DNA of 60,000 nucleotides, taken from NCBI GenBank assembly GCA_905221605.1, contig CAJNDS010002389.1:64001-124000 (forward strand). Reading direction: 5' to 3'. Positions 36,563 through 46,480 of this stretch are shown piece by piece. Within the stretch, counting starts at the first letter, position 1. Each line of letters opens with the position of its first letter. The stretch is from Symbiodinium natans (lineage: Eukaryota > Sar > Dinophyceae > Suessiales > Symbiodiniaceae). The notes under the pieces are model-generated. The model searched no databases. It was not told the origin of the DNA and saw nothing but the letters and a program-made list of their open reading frames with translations. The translations under genes and the position numbers were made by a program.

Positions 36563-38570
36563 GTTTGAGGTTTAGGGAACAGCAGGATGATGGTTTTCCT
36601 TGCCTAAAAGTGCTTCTTGTCCATAGGCCTGATCTGTAATAGGCCTTACGGCAGCATAGGGTTGAGCCAAGGAGTTTGGGCATTCGGGCTTCGGGAACCT
36701 TAAGCCCTAAGCCGAAACCCCCTATATATACCATAAACCTCGAACCCTAATCCCTAAACGCTATAAACCCGAATTAGACCCTGAATCCAAAACCATTTGC
36801 TTTGTTGATGGAAGCTCCACGGCTCCACAGGGAGCTCTTTATCGCAAAACCCCGAAGCCCCAAATCCTGAAAGTAAGACTGAAATGCCAAGCCCTAAAAG
36901 TAAGGGGCAAAAACTTAGAGGGTCCACTTAATAGAAGTACCAGCATGACGGTCGGCTTCCCAAAAACCACAGACCTGCAGGAGGGGTGTTCGTCAAATCC
37001 TTTAGAGTGGAAGCGGATACTCTGTCTACAACCCTAAACCCTCGAGTCCCTCTCATCCCTCCAATCCCTCTGAACCCTACAAACCCTCCAAACCCTAGAA
37101 ACCCTACAAATCCTATAGACGCATGATCCTACAAGCCCAATCAACCATGCGGTTTAGGGTTTAGGGTTTAGGGTTTAGGGTTTAGGGTATATATATATAT
37201 ATAGATAGCCTACAAACCCCACAGGATGCGCAGATCTCTTGCGCTTCAGGGTTGCATCGGGTTTCGGGTTTAGGGTTTATGTAGGGTTTAGGGTTTAGGG
37301 TTTAGGGTTAGGGTTTAGGGTTTAGGGTTTAGGGTTCAGGGGCTGCAGGGGATTTCAGAGCTTCGGCCCATGGTTGTGTGGCCCTTATAAGGGAGGGTTC
37401 AGGGTTCAGGGTTTCAAGCTGACACGTAACGCTATACCCGGTGCTCCTTACTAATTCTTTATCAAATTTATCAATACAACTATGTATAGTTATATCATAT
37501 GAAAATATTATTGTTTAGAAAACCATGCTTCTATATCCATGTCTAAACTTAGGCTCCCTATGCTTGCCTCAATTTAAGGTGTAGGCAGGGTTCCCTGCGT
37601 ACTTTCCTTGCTCGGACCTCCCGTAAACAACCAGGATGGCCCTTGACACCCTCAAAAACATACTCCTAAAAACTATCCTCTTAAGCCCAATTTGGAAAAG
37701 CGAAAACTGTCCCCAGGGCTGACCTAGTTCCTTGCTGAGACCTCCCGTACAAAAAGGGCTCTTGTCAGTAAACCCCCCCTCCTGGCGCCGCCCACTGCTG
37801 CTTGACCCATGGCGTCGCCAGGGTAGCGTGACTTCTCCTGCACACACCCGCAGAGCCCATGATACCCCGGAATCAATTATAAGGAATGGACCTTAAAGGA
37901 GAATGGGATCCTATAGTATGACTTAAGGGATATTCCTTGACTGAGGGGTATTGGGCTCTCTGGGCACATTGCAGCACGTCATGGGCATGCCCTACGCCTC
38001 AAGCCCCGCTCGAAGCTCGAGACGAGCCCCCTACCAAACCCAAACCTCCGTGGGCACACGAGAAGCGCAACCACAGGGTTTACGTTGATTTTGGGGGTTT
38101 AGGGCTTCGACGAGGAGCGCGCAACGATACGTAATGCTGAGAGTAGGGTTAAGGGTTTACGTTTTCAATTCTTGGTTAAGGGTTTCGGCTAGGATCCTGT
38201 GTATGTGCCTAATCCCTAAACCCTACACCCGACGCCAACACCCATGTAGACACTGGGGATGAGTGTGGGTTTGGGGTTGAGGGTTTGGAGGTTGGGAGCT
38301 TAGGGTTTACGGACTTATTTCTTGTAGTTGTTCGGGGTGTTTGGGATATATGGGGCGTCGGGCTTCCCTAAACCCCAAAGCTTGAACCCTAACCCTTGCT
38401 AACGCCTGATTTCCTACAGACCCTAACAATCCCAAACCCTGTACTTTCCGGTCCTTGGGCAGCCACTTGGTAACTTTGTGAATAATTTAGGGTCCCTTAA
38501 ATTCAAGGGTTTAGGGTTTGGGTTTAGGTTGTTAGGGAAGGTACCGAATTTCCAAATCCCTTGCCAAGAA
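36563..38570. other. Segment with uncertain exons
   Basis: Contains short TTTAGGG arrays (37151-37188, 37266-37340), an AT-rich stretch (37440-37560) and GC-rich islands near 37790-37850 and 37965-38095 that are open in three frames (for example EPPTKPKPPWAHEKRNHRVY on plus, with an acceptor GGCACATTGCAG nearby). No reading stands out enough to call. Confidence 0.35.
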
Positions 38571-38589
38571 TTAAGTTAACGAACTTCAC

Positions 38590-38662
38590 TGTGCCACACC
38601 GCCTGCATGTCGATGATCATGGCACCCTTTCCTTGGTAGCCTGGAGTGTACCTGCCAATATT
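38590..38662 (-). CDS. Exon of unrecognised protein, possibly same gene as the methyltransferase-like exons
   Basis: On the minus strand acceptor CCATTCAAG precedes NIGRYTPGYQGKGAMIIDMQ and AVWH, with donor GGCACA|GTGAAG. It reads like a folded protein. It lies about 1.5 kb downstream of the methyltransferase-like exons on the same strand. I do not see a methyltransferase motif in it, so the link is by position only. Confidence 0.5.
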
Positions 38663-39039
38663 CTTGAATGGAAGGGAGGTCTAACTTGGGATGTTCCCCC
38701 TTATGCACACAGTCCTGAATAGGGATCAAGGTACCCGCCAGGGCCAGGGCTTGTTTGGGGTGTGCTTTGGTTTAAGGGCTTCCTAAATCCTAAACCCTGA
38801 TCCCACGGACCCGCTCGAACTATAAACGCCCCAGCCCAAATAAGACCGAAAATCACAACTTCATCGAGCCTTCTTTGGGCCTTTTGCTGGGTACGGCGTA
38901 GGTCCTAAACTGCAAAACCTGTACCCGAAATCAAAAAACCTAACCCCTAAACCTTCCCCTAAACCCTCATCCCCTAAACCCCTGGTGGCAGCATCGGATC
39001 CAAAAATCACAGAAGGCCAAAGGCGGAAAGAGCGAGGCT

Positions 39040-39175
39040 GGACCTAGACAAACCCCATAAGCCCTGTAAACCCCATAAACCCTGTAAACCCCATAAACCC
39101 TGTAAACCGATAAACCCTGTAAACCCCATAAACCCTGTAAACCCTATAAACCCTATCAACCTATCAACCACAGTC
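39040..39175 (-). repeat. Tandem 17-bp repeat ATAAACCCTGTAAACCC
   Basis: About seven copies of CCCATAAACCCTGTAAA, a longer-period derivative of the CCCTAAA motif. Confidence 0.9.
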
Positions 39176-39504
39176 AACCCTAAAGTCCCCTAAAAACCGA
39201 ATAAGCCCCCTAAGCCCCCTAAACCCTCAACCCTCAACCCCTAAACCCTGAACCCTAAACCTGTGCCTAGACGCCTGGCCTCTTCACCCCAAAAGGCCGC
39301 TTCTTGAACCTCACTGAGCCAACGCTTCTGGTTCGGGGGTTTAGGGTTTAGGCTTTAGGGTTTTTAGGTTGCTGTTATTTTCGTTGCTGTGTTTGTCTTT
39401 TTTGTTGGGGGGAGGGACTTTTGTTTCTTCATGCAGGGTTTTAAGGTTTTAGGGTTTGGGCTTGTTTAGGGTTCATGGTTTCAGGGCTGCAGGTGGCATA
39501 GGGT

Positions 39505-39592
39505 GTAGGGTTTAGGGTTTAGGATTTAGGGCTTAGGGTTTAGGGTTTAGGGTTTAGGATTTAGGGTTTAGGGTTTAGGGTTTGGGGCTGAC
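39505..39592 (+). repeat. Interstitial telomere-type array (TTTAGGG)n
   Basis: About twelve units, four with A changes (TTTAGGA). Confidence 0.9.
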
Positions 39593-39699
39593 AGTAGTGT
39601 GTAGGTGGTGTAGGGTTTCAGGGGCGTTGGGTGTAGGGCTTTATGGGTGCAATCCTCATCCCCGCAACCTAACCCTAAGCCCAATCTCCATACTGAACC

Positions 39700-40080
39700 C
39701 AGCGACTACAGTATCCTTCAGTACAGTTTCAGCTAGACTGTAATATACTAAGCACCCCCCAATATAATTAAGGGACACGCATTAGAAATTCATTAGGGAT
39801 CCGAAGTACACTTTAGGTTGCATCCCTTAAGTAAGCCTACAAATTTAAGGAAAATTCTACAATATAGATTACATAGGGATCCCTAGTATGGCTTAATTCA
39901 TATTCCTTCCTAAGGCTCCTTTTTGAATGATCAAGGAATATACCTGAAGTTGCATAGGGACCCTTCGTCCAGGTTAAGATGTATTCCTTCACAGAGGATC
40001 CCTATGGCTGTGTACGAAAATAGTGGAACCCTAAATAGACCTGGAGCAAGATCTCACCATCCTGACCTTGGAGTCGCACA
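39700..40080. other. AT-rich segment with repeated 'aaggaata'/'tattcctt' words
   Basis: Words like 'agggatccctagta' and 'gtattccttcc' recur at 39790, 39875, 39920 and 39965 in both orientations, suggesting overlapping MITE remnants. Similar words occur near 37880-37950 and 33490-33540. No exon seen. Confidence 0.4.
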
Positions 40081-40089
40081 CATGCTCCT

Positions 40090-40162
40090 GGGTTTAGGGT
40101 TTAGGGTTTAGGGTTTAGGGTTTAGGGTTTAGGGTTTAGGGTTTAGGGTTTAGGGTTTAGGG
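40090..40162 (+). repeat. Interstitial telomere-type array (TTTAGGG)n
   Basis: Ten perfect units ending at exon 40164-40259. On the gene strand the intron begins GCCCTAAACCC. Confidence 0.95.
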
Positions 40163-40163
40163 C

Positions 40164-40259
40164 TGCATGCTCTGCAGCGAAGCCCAGCACGTTCTCCAAG
40201 ACTGCGCAAGGCGGCTGACAGACCGAGATGGTTCGCAAGGGCTCCTCAAAGAGCCTGGC
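40164..40259 (-). CDS. C5 cytosine methyltransferase-like exon (ENV motif)
   Basis: Thirty-two open codons on the minus strand: ARLFEEPLRTISVCQPPCAV then LENVLGFAAEHA. Acceptor GACTCAATAG, donor CATGCA|GCCCTAAACCC (GC type). 'P-x-x-x-(V/L)LENV-x-G' is the motif of C5 DNA methyltransferases that contacts the target cytosine. The preceding helix also fits ('L...I...QP'). Plus-strand frames are open too (SEAQHVLQDCARRLTDRD), so the call rests mainly on the motif. Dinoflagellates often carry C5 methyltransferase genes, some spread by retroelements. Confidence 0.55.
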
Positions 40260-40340
40260 CTATTGAGTCGAGACCAGGTTTGCAACCCTAAACCCTAAAC
40301 CCTAAACCCGAAACCCTAAACCCTAAACCTTCCCTCAGGC
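40260..40340 (-). other. Short repeat-rich intron
   Basis: 81 bp between the two methyltransferase-like exons. On the minus strand it runs GCCTGAGGGAAG, then six TTTAGGG-type units, then GCAAACCTGGTCTCGACTCAATAG. GC donor, AG acceptor. Confidence 0.5.
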
Positions 40341-40446
40341 CGCAGAGGCGTCCGAGGCGAAGGCCAAGTCACGCTTCACATTCATGGCCTTCAACGAAGT
40401 GCCTGCCGCCTCCAGGCCAGCGCAATGAGACCCCAAACGCAGCGGC
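40341..40446 (-). CDS. C5 cytosine methyltransferase-like exon (motif I)
   Basis: On the minus strand acceptor CCCTGAAG precedes LRLGSHCAGLEAAGTSLKAM and NVKRDLAFASDASA, with donor TCTGCG|GCCTGAGGG (GC type). 'G.HCAG.EAAG..L.......(FW)ASD' resembles motif I of C5 methyltransferases, which binds S-adenosylmethionine, including the acidic residue at the end of the second strand. The catalytic Pro-Cys motif expected between this exon and the ENV exon is not in the 81 bp between them. The gene may be decayed, or the two exons may not be adjacent in the transcript. A plus frame (ASEAKAKSRFTFMAFNEVPA, acceptor TTCCCTCAG) is also open. Confidence 0.5.
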
Positions 40447-40534
40447 CTTCAGGGTTTAGGGTTTAGGGCTTAGGGTTTAGGATCCCCTTACAATGAGGAC
40501 CCCAATAGGGTACCCCCCCCCCCGTGTGCAGCTT

Positions 40535-40635
40535 AAATAGGGTCTATTTGGAAGCTGAGACTCGTGTTTTAAAGAGGAAATAAGGCCCCAAAACGTATAC
40601 TTATTTACAAGAGACAACTTCCAAATAGACCCTAT
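40535..40635. mobile_element. MITE family 6, copy A
   Basis: Ends AAATAGGGTCTATTTGGAAG and CTTCCAAATAGACCCTATT. The identical element is at 52054-52154 in copy B. Half of such an element is present near 50588-50612. Confidence 0.85.
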
Positions 40636-40659
40636 TATCGTTTCTGGGGGGTCTGGGGC

Positions 40660-43010
40660 AAGGAATTAAATAATTTAAATAATTTAAATCCGAAAGGGGC
40701 GTTCCGGATTTAAATTATTTAAATTATTTAATTCTGGGAGGGGGAGGGGGCCTGGGCCTGGCCCCCCCCCCCTTTTCGGATTTAAATTATTTAAATTATT
40801 TAAATTATTTAAATTATTAAATTATTTAAATTATTTAAATTATTTAATTCCGGGGGGGGGGGAATTAAATAATTTAAATAATTTAAATCCGAACCCCCCC
40901 TTTCAGATTTAAATTATTTAAATTATTTAATTCCCCCCCCGGAATTAAATAATTAAATAATTTAAATAATTTTAAATAATTTAAATAATTTAAATAATTT
41001 AATTTAAATAATTTAAATAAATTAAATCCGAAAAGGGGGGGGGCCAGGCCCAGGCCCCCCCCCCCTCCCAGAATTAAATAATTTAAATAATTTAAATCCG
41101 AAAGGGGCGTTTCGGATTTAAATTATTTAAATTATTTAATTCTGGGAGGGGGGGGGGCCTCGGGCCTGGCCCCCCCCCCCCTTTTCGGATTTAAATTATT
41201 TAAATTATTTAATTATTTAATTATTTAAATTATTTAATTCCCGGGGGGGGGAATTAAATAATTTAAATAATTTAAATCCGAACCCCCCCTTTCAGATTTA
41301 AATTATTTAAATTATTTAATTCCCCCCCCGGAATTAAATAATTTAAATAATTTAAATAATTTAAATAATTTAAATAATTTAAATAAATTAAATCCGAAAA
41401 GGGGGGGGGGGCAGGCCCAGGCCCCCTCCCCCTCCCAGAATTAAATAATTTAAATAATTTAAATCCGAAAGGGGCGTTCCGGATTTAAATTATTTAAATT
41501 ATTTAATTCTGGGAGGGGGAGGGGGCCTGGGCCTGGCCCCCCCCCCTTTTCGGTTTAAATTATTTAAATTATTTAAATTATTTAAATTATTTAAATTATT
41601 TAATTATTTAAATTATTTAAATTATTTAATTCCAGGGGGGGAATTAAATAATTTAAATAATTTAAATCTGAAAGGGGGGGTTCGGATTTAAATTATTTAA
41701 ATTATTTAATTCTCCCCCCCGGAATTAAATAATTTAAATAATTTAAATAATTTAAATAATTTAAATAATTTAAACCCGAAAAGGGGGGGGGGGCCAGGCC
41801 CGACCAGGCCCCCCCCCTTCCCAGAATTAAATAATTTAAATAATTTAAATCCGAAACGCCCCTTTCGGATTTAAATTATTTAAATTATTTAATTCTGGGA
41901 AGGGGGGGGGGGCCCGGGCCTGGCCCCCCCCTTTTCGGATTTAATTTATTTAAATTATTTAAATTATTTAAATTATTTAAATTAGGTAAATTATTTAATT
42001 CGGGGATGTAATTAAATAATTAAAATAATTTAAATCCGAACCCCCTTTCAGATTTTAATTCTTTAAATTATTTAAAATTACCCCCCCGGAATTAAATAAA
42101 TTTTACAGAATTTAAATATAGGTTTAAGTAGATTTAAATAAATTAAATCCGAAAGGGGGGGGGGGGGGCCAGGCCCAGGCCCCCTCCCCCTCCCAGAATT
42201 AAATAATTTAAATAATTTAAATCCGACAGGGGCGTTCCGTATTTAAATTATTTAAATTATTTAAATTATTTAATTCTGGGAGGGGAAGGGGGCCTGGGCC
42301 TGGCCCCCCCCCCTTTTCGGATTCAAATTATTTAAATTATTTAAAATATCTAAATTATTTAAATTATTTAAATTATTTAATTCCGGGGGGGTGGAATTAA
42401 ATAATGTAAAAAAATTAAATCCGAACCCCCCCTTTCAGATTTAAATTATTTAAATTATTTAATTCCCCCCCCGGAATTAAATAATTTAAATAATTTAAAT
42501 AATTTAAATAATTTAAATAAATTAAATCCGAAAAGGGGGGGGGGCCAGGCCCAGGCCCCCTCCCCCTCCCAGAATTAAATAATTTAAATAATTTAAATCC
42601 GAAAGGGGCGTTCCGGATTTAAATTATTTAAATTATTTAATTCTGGGAGGGGGAGGGGGCCTGGGCCTGGCCCCCCCCCCTTTTCGGATTTAAATTATTT
42701 AAATTATTTAAATTATTTAAATTATTTAAATTATTTAAATTATTTAATTCCGGGGGAGGGGGGGGGAATTAAATAATTTAAATAATTTAAATCCGAACCC
42801 CCCCTTTCAGATTTAAACTATTTAATTTAAATAATTTAAATATTTTAAATAATTTATATAATTTAAATAATTTAAATAGTTTAAATCCGAAAAGGGGGGG
42901 GGGCAGGACCGGGCCCCCCCCCCTTCCCAGAATTAAATAATTTAAATAATTTAAATCCGAAAGGGGCGTTTCGGATTTAAATTTTTTAAATCATTTAATT
43001 CTGGGAGGGG
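40660..43010. repeat. Array of AT-rich palindromes between G/C homopolymers, copy A
   Basis: Seven units of about 360-410 bp. Each has two or three palindromes made of (AATTATTTAA)-type arms around a GC core such as CCGAAAGGGGCGTTCCGG, separated by poly-G and poly-C blocks with GGCCTGGGCCTGGCC. Core positions are about 40690, 41098, 41466, 41850, 42225, 42600 and 42957. Non-coding. Confidence 0.95.
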
Positions 43011-43370
43011 GGGGGGCATCATCATTTTCATCTTTTTCGTCATCTCCTTAATATCCTTTTTTTCCTTCATCTTCATCATCTCCATCATCTCCATCATCTT
43101 CATCATCTTCATCATCTCCTTCATCTCTTTCATCTCGCTGAGCTCGTTGAACTCTATCATCTTCATCTTTATCATCTTCTTCATCTCCCTCATCTCCCTC
43201 ATCTTCATCATCTGCTTCATCTCCCTCAGCTCGTTCATCTTCATCATCTTCATCACCTTCATCTTCTTCATCATCTTCATCATCTTCGTCATCTTGCATC
43301 ATCTTCTTCATCTTCCTCATCTTTCATCATCTTCTTCATCTCCATCATCTCCCATCATCTTCAGTCTGAA
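43011..43370 (+). repeat. TCATCT/CATCTT trinucleotide microsatellite
   Basis: About 360 bp of CATCATCTTCATC-type sequence. The acidic/methionine-rich or isoleucine-rich open frames here are repeat translations. Absent from copy B. Confidence 0.95.
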
Positions 43371-43605
43371 AAACTCAAATATTCACCACCGTTCGCGGGG
43401 GGCTCCGCCCCCCGCACCCTCTGGATCGAGGGCTTGCCCCCCTCGAGCTCCCCCCTTCCCCTCAAGGCCCCCCAGGGGGCGAGCAGGGGGGAGACCCCCC
43501 CGCTACGCCCCCCCCCCCCCTCATAAACTGAAACTACTAGACCCATAAACCCAAAAATCCCCAAACCCTTAAACCTCTCAATTTAGTGCATAAGCATGCG
43601 TCATT
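43371..43605. other. GC-rich segment with G/C runs
   Basis: GGGGGGCTCCGCCCCCC hairpin-like stretch and poly-C runs. Absent from copy B. No gene. Confidence 0.6.
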
Positions 43606-43611
43606 CGCAGG

Positions 43612-44092
43612 GTGTGCTCCTCGCGGGGGTGGTGGTGGTTGCCGTTAGAAACCAAAAAAATCAGGTTAACAAAATGGGGCTTTTCTTTTGTGGTATTGTC
43701 TGGTGGTGGTGGTGGTGGTGGTGGTGGTGGTGGTGGTGGCCGTTCAAAACCAAAAAATGAGGTTAACAAAATGGGGTTATTTTTGGGTGGTATTGTCTGG
43801 TGGTGGTGGTGGTGGTTGCCGTTTGAAACAAAAAATGAGGTTAACAACATGGGGCTTTTTTTGGTGGTATTGTCTGGTGGTGGTGGTGGTGGTCGTTCAA
43901 AACCAAAAAATGAGGTTAACAAAATGTTTTTTTTTTTTGGTGGTATTGTCTGGTGGTGGTGGTGGTGGTGGTCGTGGTGGCCGTTCAAAACCAAAAAATG
44001 AGGTTAACAAAATGGGGCTTTTCTTTTGTGGTATTGTCTGGTGGTGGTGGTGGTGGTGGTGGTGGCCGTTCAAAACCAAAAAAATGAGGCCC
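43612..44092 (+). repeat. GGT minisatellite, copy A
   Basis: Six units of about 75-95 bp: 'aaaccaaaaaatgaggttaacaaaatgggg', then 'tggtattgtctggtggtggtgg' with a variable number of GGT. Copy B has it at 52573-52897 with one unit fewer. Confidence 0.95.
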
Positions 44093-44149
44093 CCAGGGGG
44101 CGAGCAGGGGGAAGACCCCGGAAAGGGTAGGAACAACATTTAAGAGGTC

Positions 44150-44690
44150 AAAATTTGCCGGGATCCCCTTGGCACCGTGCACATGGCCTGCAAATACCAC
44201 ACAAAACCGGAAAGGGTAGGAACAAAATTTGCCGGTCAAAATTTGCCGGGATCCCCTTGCATGGCACCCTGCAGAAGTCCTGCAAATACCACACAAAACG
44301 GGAAAGGGTAGGAACAACATTTGGGGGTCAAAATTTGCCGGGATCCCCTTGGCACCGTGCACATGGCCTGCAAATACCACACAAAACCGGAAAGGGTAGG
44401 AACAACATTTGCCGGTCAAAATTTGCCGGGATCCCCTTGGCGCCCTGGAAAAGTCCTGCAAATACCACACAAACAGGGAAAGGGTAGGAACAACTTCGCG
44501 GGTCCAAATCTGCCGGGATCCCCTTGGTGCCCTGGAAAAGTCCTGCAAATACCACACAAAACGGGAAAGGGTAGGAACAACATTTGCCGGTCAAAATTTG
44601 CCGGGATCCCCTTGGCACTCTGCAAAAGTCCTGCAAATACCACACAAAACGGGAAAGGGGTAGGAACAACATTTGGGGGGGCAAAATCGC
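44150..44690 (+). repeat. About 89-bp tandem repeat, copy A
   Basis: Six units, each with TTTGCCGGGATCCCCTTGG, then a variable 'gcaccgtgcacatggcc' or 'gccctggaaaagtcc', then 'tgcaaataccacacaaaacgggaaagggtaggaaca'. GGATCC recurs every 88-92 bp. Open frames of 110-190 codons on both strands are repeat translations. Confidence 0.95.
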
Positions 44691-45800
44691 AAGCCCTGCT
44701 CCCTAAGATTTGGTCCCTAAGATGTTAGGTTCAAGTTTTCCTCCAAAAAGCCAAATCGCAAGCCCTGCTCTCCAAAATGTTGGGTTCAAGTTTTCCTCCA
44801 AAGAGACAAATCGCAAGCCCTGGTCCCTAAGATTGTGGGGTCATTCTTTGCTCCAACGAGTCAAATTCACAAGTCCTGGTACCTAAGATTTGGGGTGGCT
44901 CTTTGGAGGAAAACTTGAACCCACAATCTGCGGGACCAGGGCTTGCGATTTGACTCTTTGGAAGAAAACTTGAACCCAAGTTTTTCGGGACCAGGTGGAC
45001 CAGGGCTTGCGATTTGGCTTTTTGAAGCCAAACTGGAAGCCAAAATCTTAGGGGCCGGGGCTTGTGATTTGGCTCTTTGGAGGAAAACTTGAACCCCAAA
45101 TCTTAGGGACCAGGGCTTCCGGTTTGCCCGCAATCTTAGGGACCAGATTTGGGTCTTTTGAGGAAAACTTGAACCCAAAATCTTAGGGACCAGAGCTTGC
45201 GATTTGGCTCTTTGGAGAAAGCTTGAACCCAGCATCTGCGGGACCAAGGCTTGCGATTTGGCTCTTTGGAGGAAGACTTGAACCCAAAATCTTAGGGACC
45301 AGGGCTTGTGATTTGGCTCTTTGGAAGAAAAATTGAACCCAAAATCTTAGGGACCAGGGCTTGTGATTTGTCTCTTTGGAAGAAAAATTGAACCCAAAAT
45401 TTTGGGGACCAGGGCTTGCGATTTGGCTGTTTGGAGCAAAACATGACCCCACAATCTTAGGGACCAGGGCTTGCGCTTTGACTCTTTGGAGGAAAACTTG
45501 AACCCAAAATCTTAAGCACCAGGGCTTGCGATCTGACTTTTTGGAGGAAAACTTGAAGCCAAAGTTTCAGGGACCAGGGCTTGTCATTTGGCCTTTTGGA
45601 GCAAGACTTGAAGCCAAAGTTTTAGGGAGCAGGGCTTGCGATTTGGTTTTTTGGAGCAAAACTTGAAGCCAACGTTTTAGAGAGCAGGGCTTGCGATTTG
45701 GCTCTTTGATGTTCTTTGGAGCAAAACTTGAACTCAAAATCTTAGGGACCTGGGCTTGCGATTTGACTGTTTGGAGCAAAGAAATGACCCCACGAAACCT
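44690..45800 (+). repeat. 55-bp tandem array, block A1
   Basis: Unit: TTAGGGACCAGGGCTTGCG, ATTTGGCTCTTTGGAGGAA, AACTTGAACCCAAAATC. The first four units (44690-44893) are in inverted orientation and about sixteen follow in direct orientation. Confidence 0.95.
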
Positions 45801-46480
45801 TGAAAGAAAAGGTGCTCTTTGTTCACTCTCACCTTTCGTTCGTTTCATTTTCTGAACGCTTTAATTTGAGTATGAATATCTAATGTAATATGTAAAGAGG
45901 GGTGTCCAAGTTTTTTTTGAGTGTTTCGGGTGTCCTTTTCCTTTTTTGTAGCGAAATATTAAATATACACCCGCGCCGGAGATCTTGTTTTTGGAAACCT
46001 TGAAAGAAAAGTGCTTCTTTGTCCTCTCTCACTTTCGTTCGTTTCATTCGGTATAAAGTAAATAATTTAGCATGTAGAAAGGGTTGTCCAAGTTTTTTAG
46101 AGTGTTTCGGGTGTCCTTTTCTTCCTTTTCTGTAGCCACCCACCTTAACAGGACACCCACACCAGAGACTCCGATTTTGGAAACTTGAAGGAAAGGCGCT
46201 CCCCTTTTTCCACCGTTGCCTTCCTGTCGTTCCTTGCGCAAGAGGCAATAAAAGAAAGAAATGATATTACATGTATCCAAAATTAGGGTGTCCTGTTTTT
46301 CTTTTCTGTAACAAGACCTACTTTTCACGGACACCCACACCGGAGACCTCCATTTTTTTGAACCCTTTGAAAGAAAGCGGGCCGAAGACTTAAGATTTTC
46401 TGTGCTCCCAAAAGACAAATCGCAAGCACCGTCTTCCTAAGATTTTGGAGAAGGGGATGCTCCCAAAACACGCCCCCCAA
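45800..46480 (+). repeat. Diverged repeats of about 170-200 bp
   Basis: The words 'ccttgaaagaaaagtgcttctttgtcctctctcac', 'aagttttttgagtgtttcgggtgtccttttc' and 'gacacccacaccggagac' recur three to four times. A minus-strand open frame of 120-185 codons spans them in all four blocks, with differing frames after indels. It is more likely repeat than gene. Confidence 0.7.

Noticed and set aside
36655-36680. Spliced-leader relic (word 'ttggctcaa' on the minus strand)
   Set aside because: Only about nine bases match the dinoflagellate leader, and it is not next to an exon start.
268-40162. Chromosome end
   Set aside because: Arrays are in both orientations, interrupted by exons and elements and far from the window ends. 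None continues to a scaffold end, so this is not a terminal telomere.
40164-40446. Plus-strand exons over the methyltransferase-like exons
   Set aside because: Plus frames are open and have fair splice edges, but only the minus frames carry recognisable motifs (motif I-like and ENV-like).
42951-43548. Met/Lys/Glu-rich or Asp/Glu-rich proteins
   Set aside because: CATCTT microsatellite translations.
43612-44143. Gly/Trp/Val-rich and His/Pro-rich proteins
   Set aside because: They come from the GGT minisatellite on the two strands.
43985-44557. 190-codon minus frame, the longest open frame in the window
   Set aside because: It is the 89-bp repeat read through six units; a second copy exists in the duplicated segment, and opposite-strand frames are open as well.
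44150-45800. CRISPR array
   Set aside because: Repeats are directly adjacent, with no unique spacers of constant length, in a eukaryotic repeat context.
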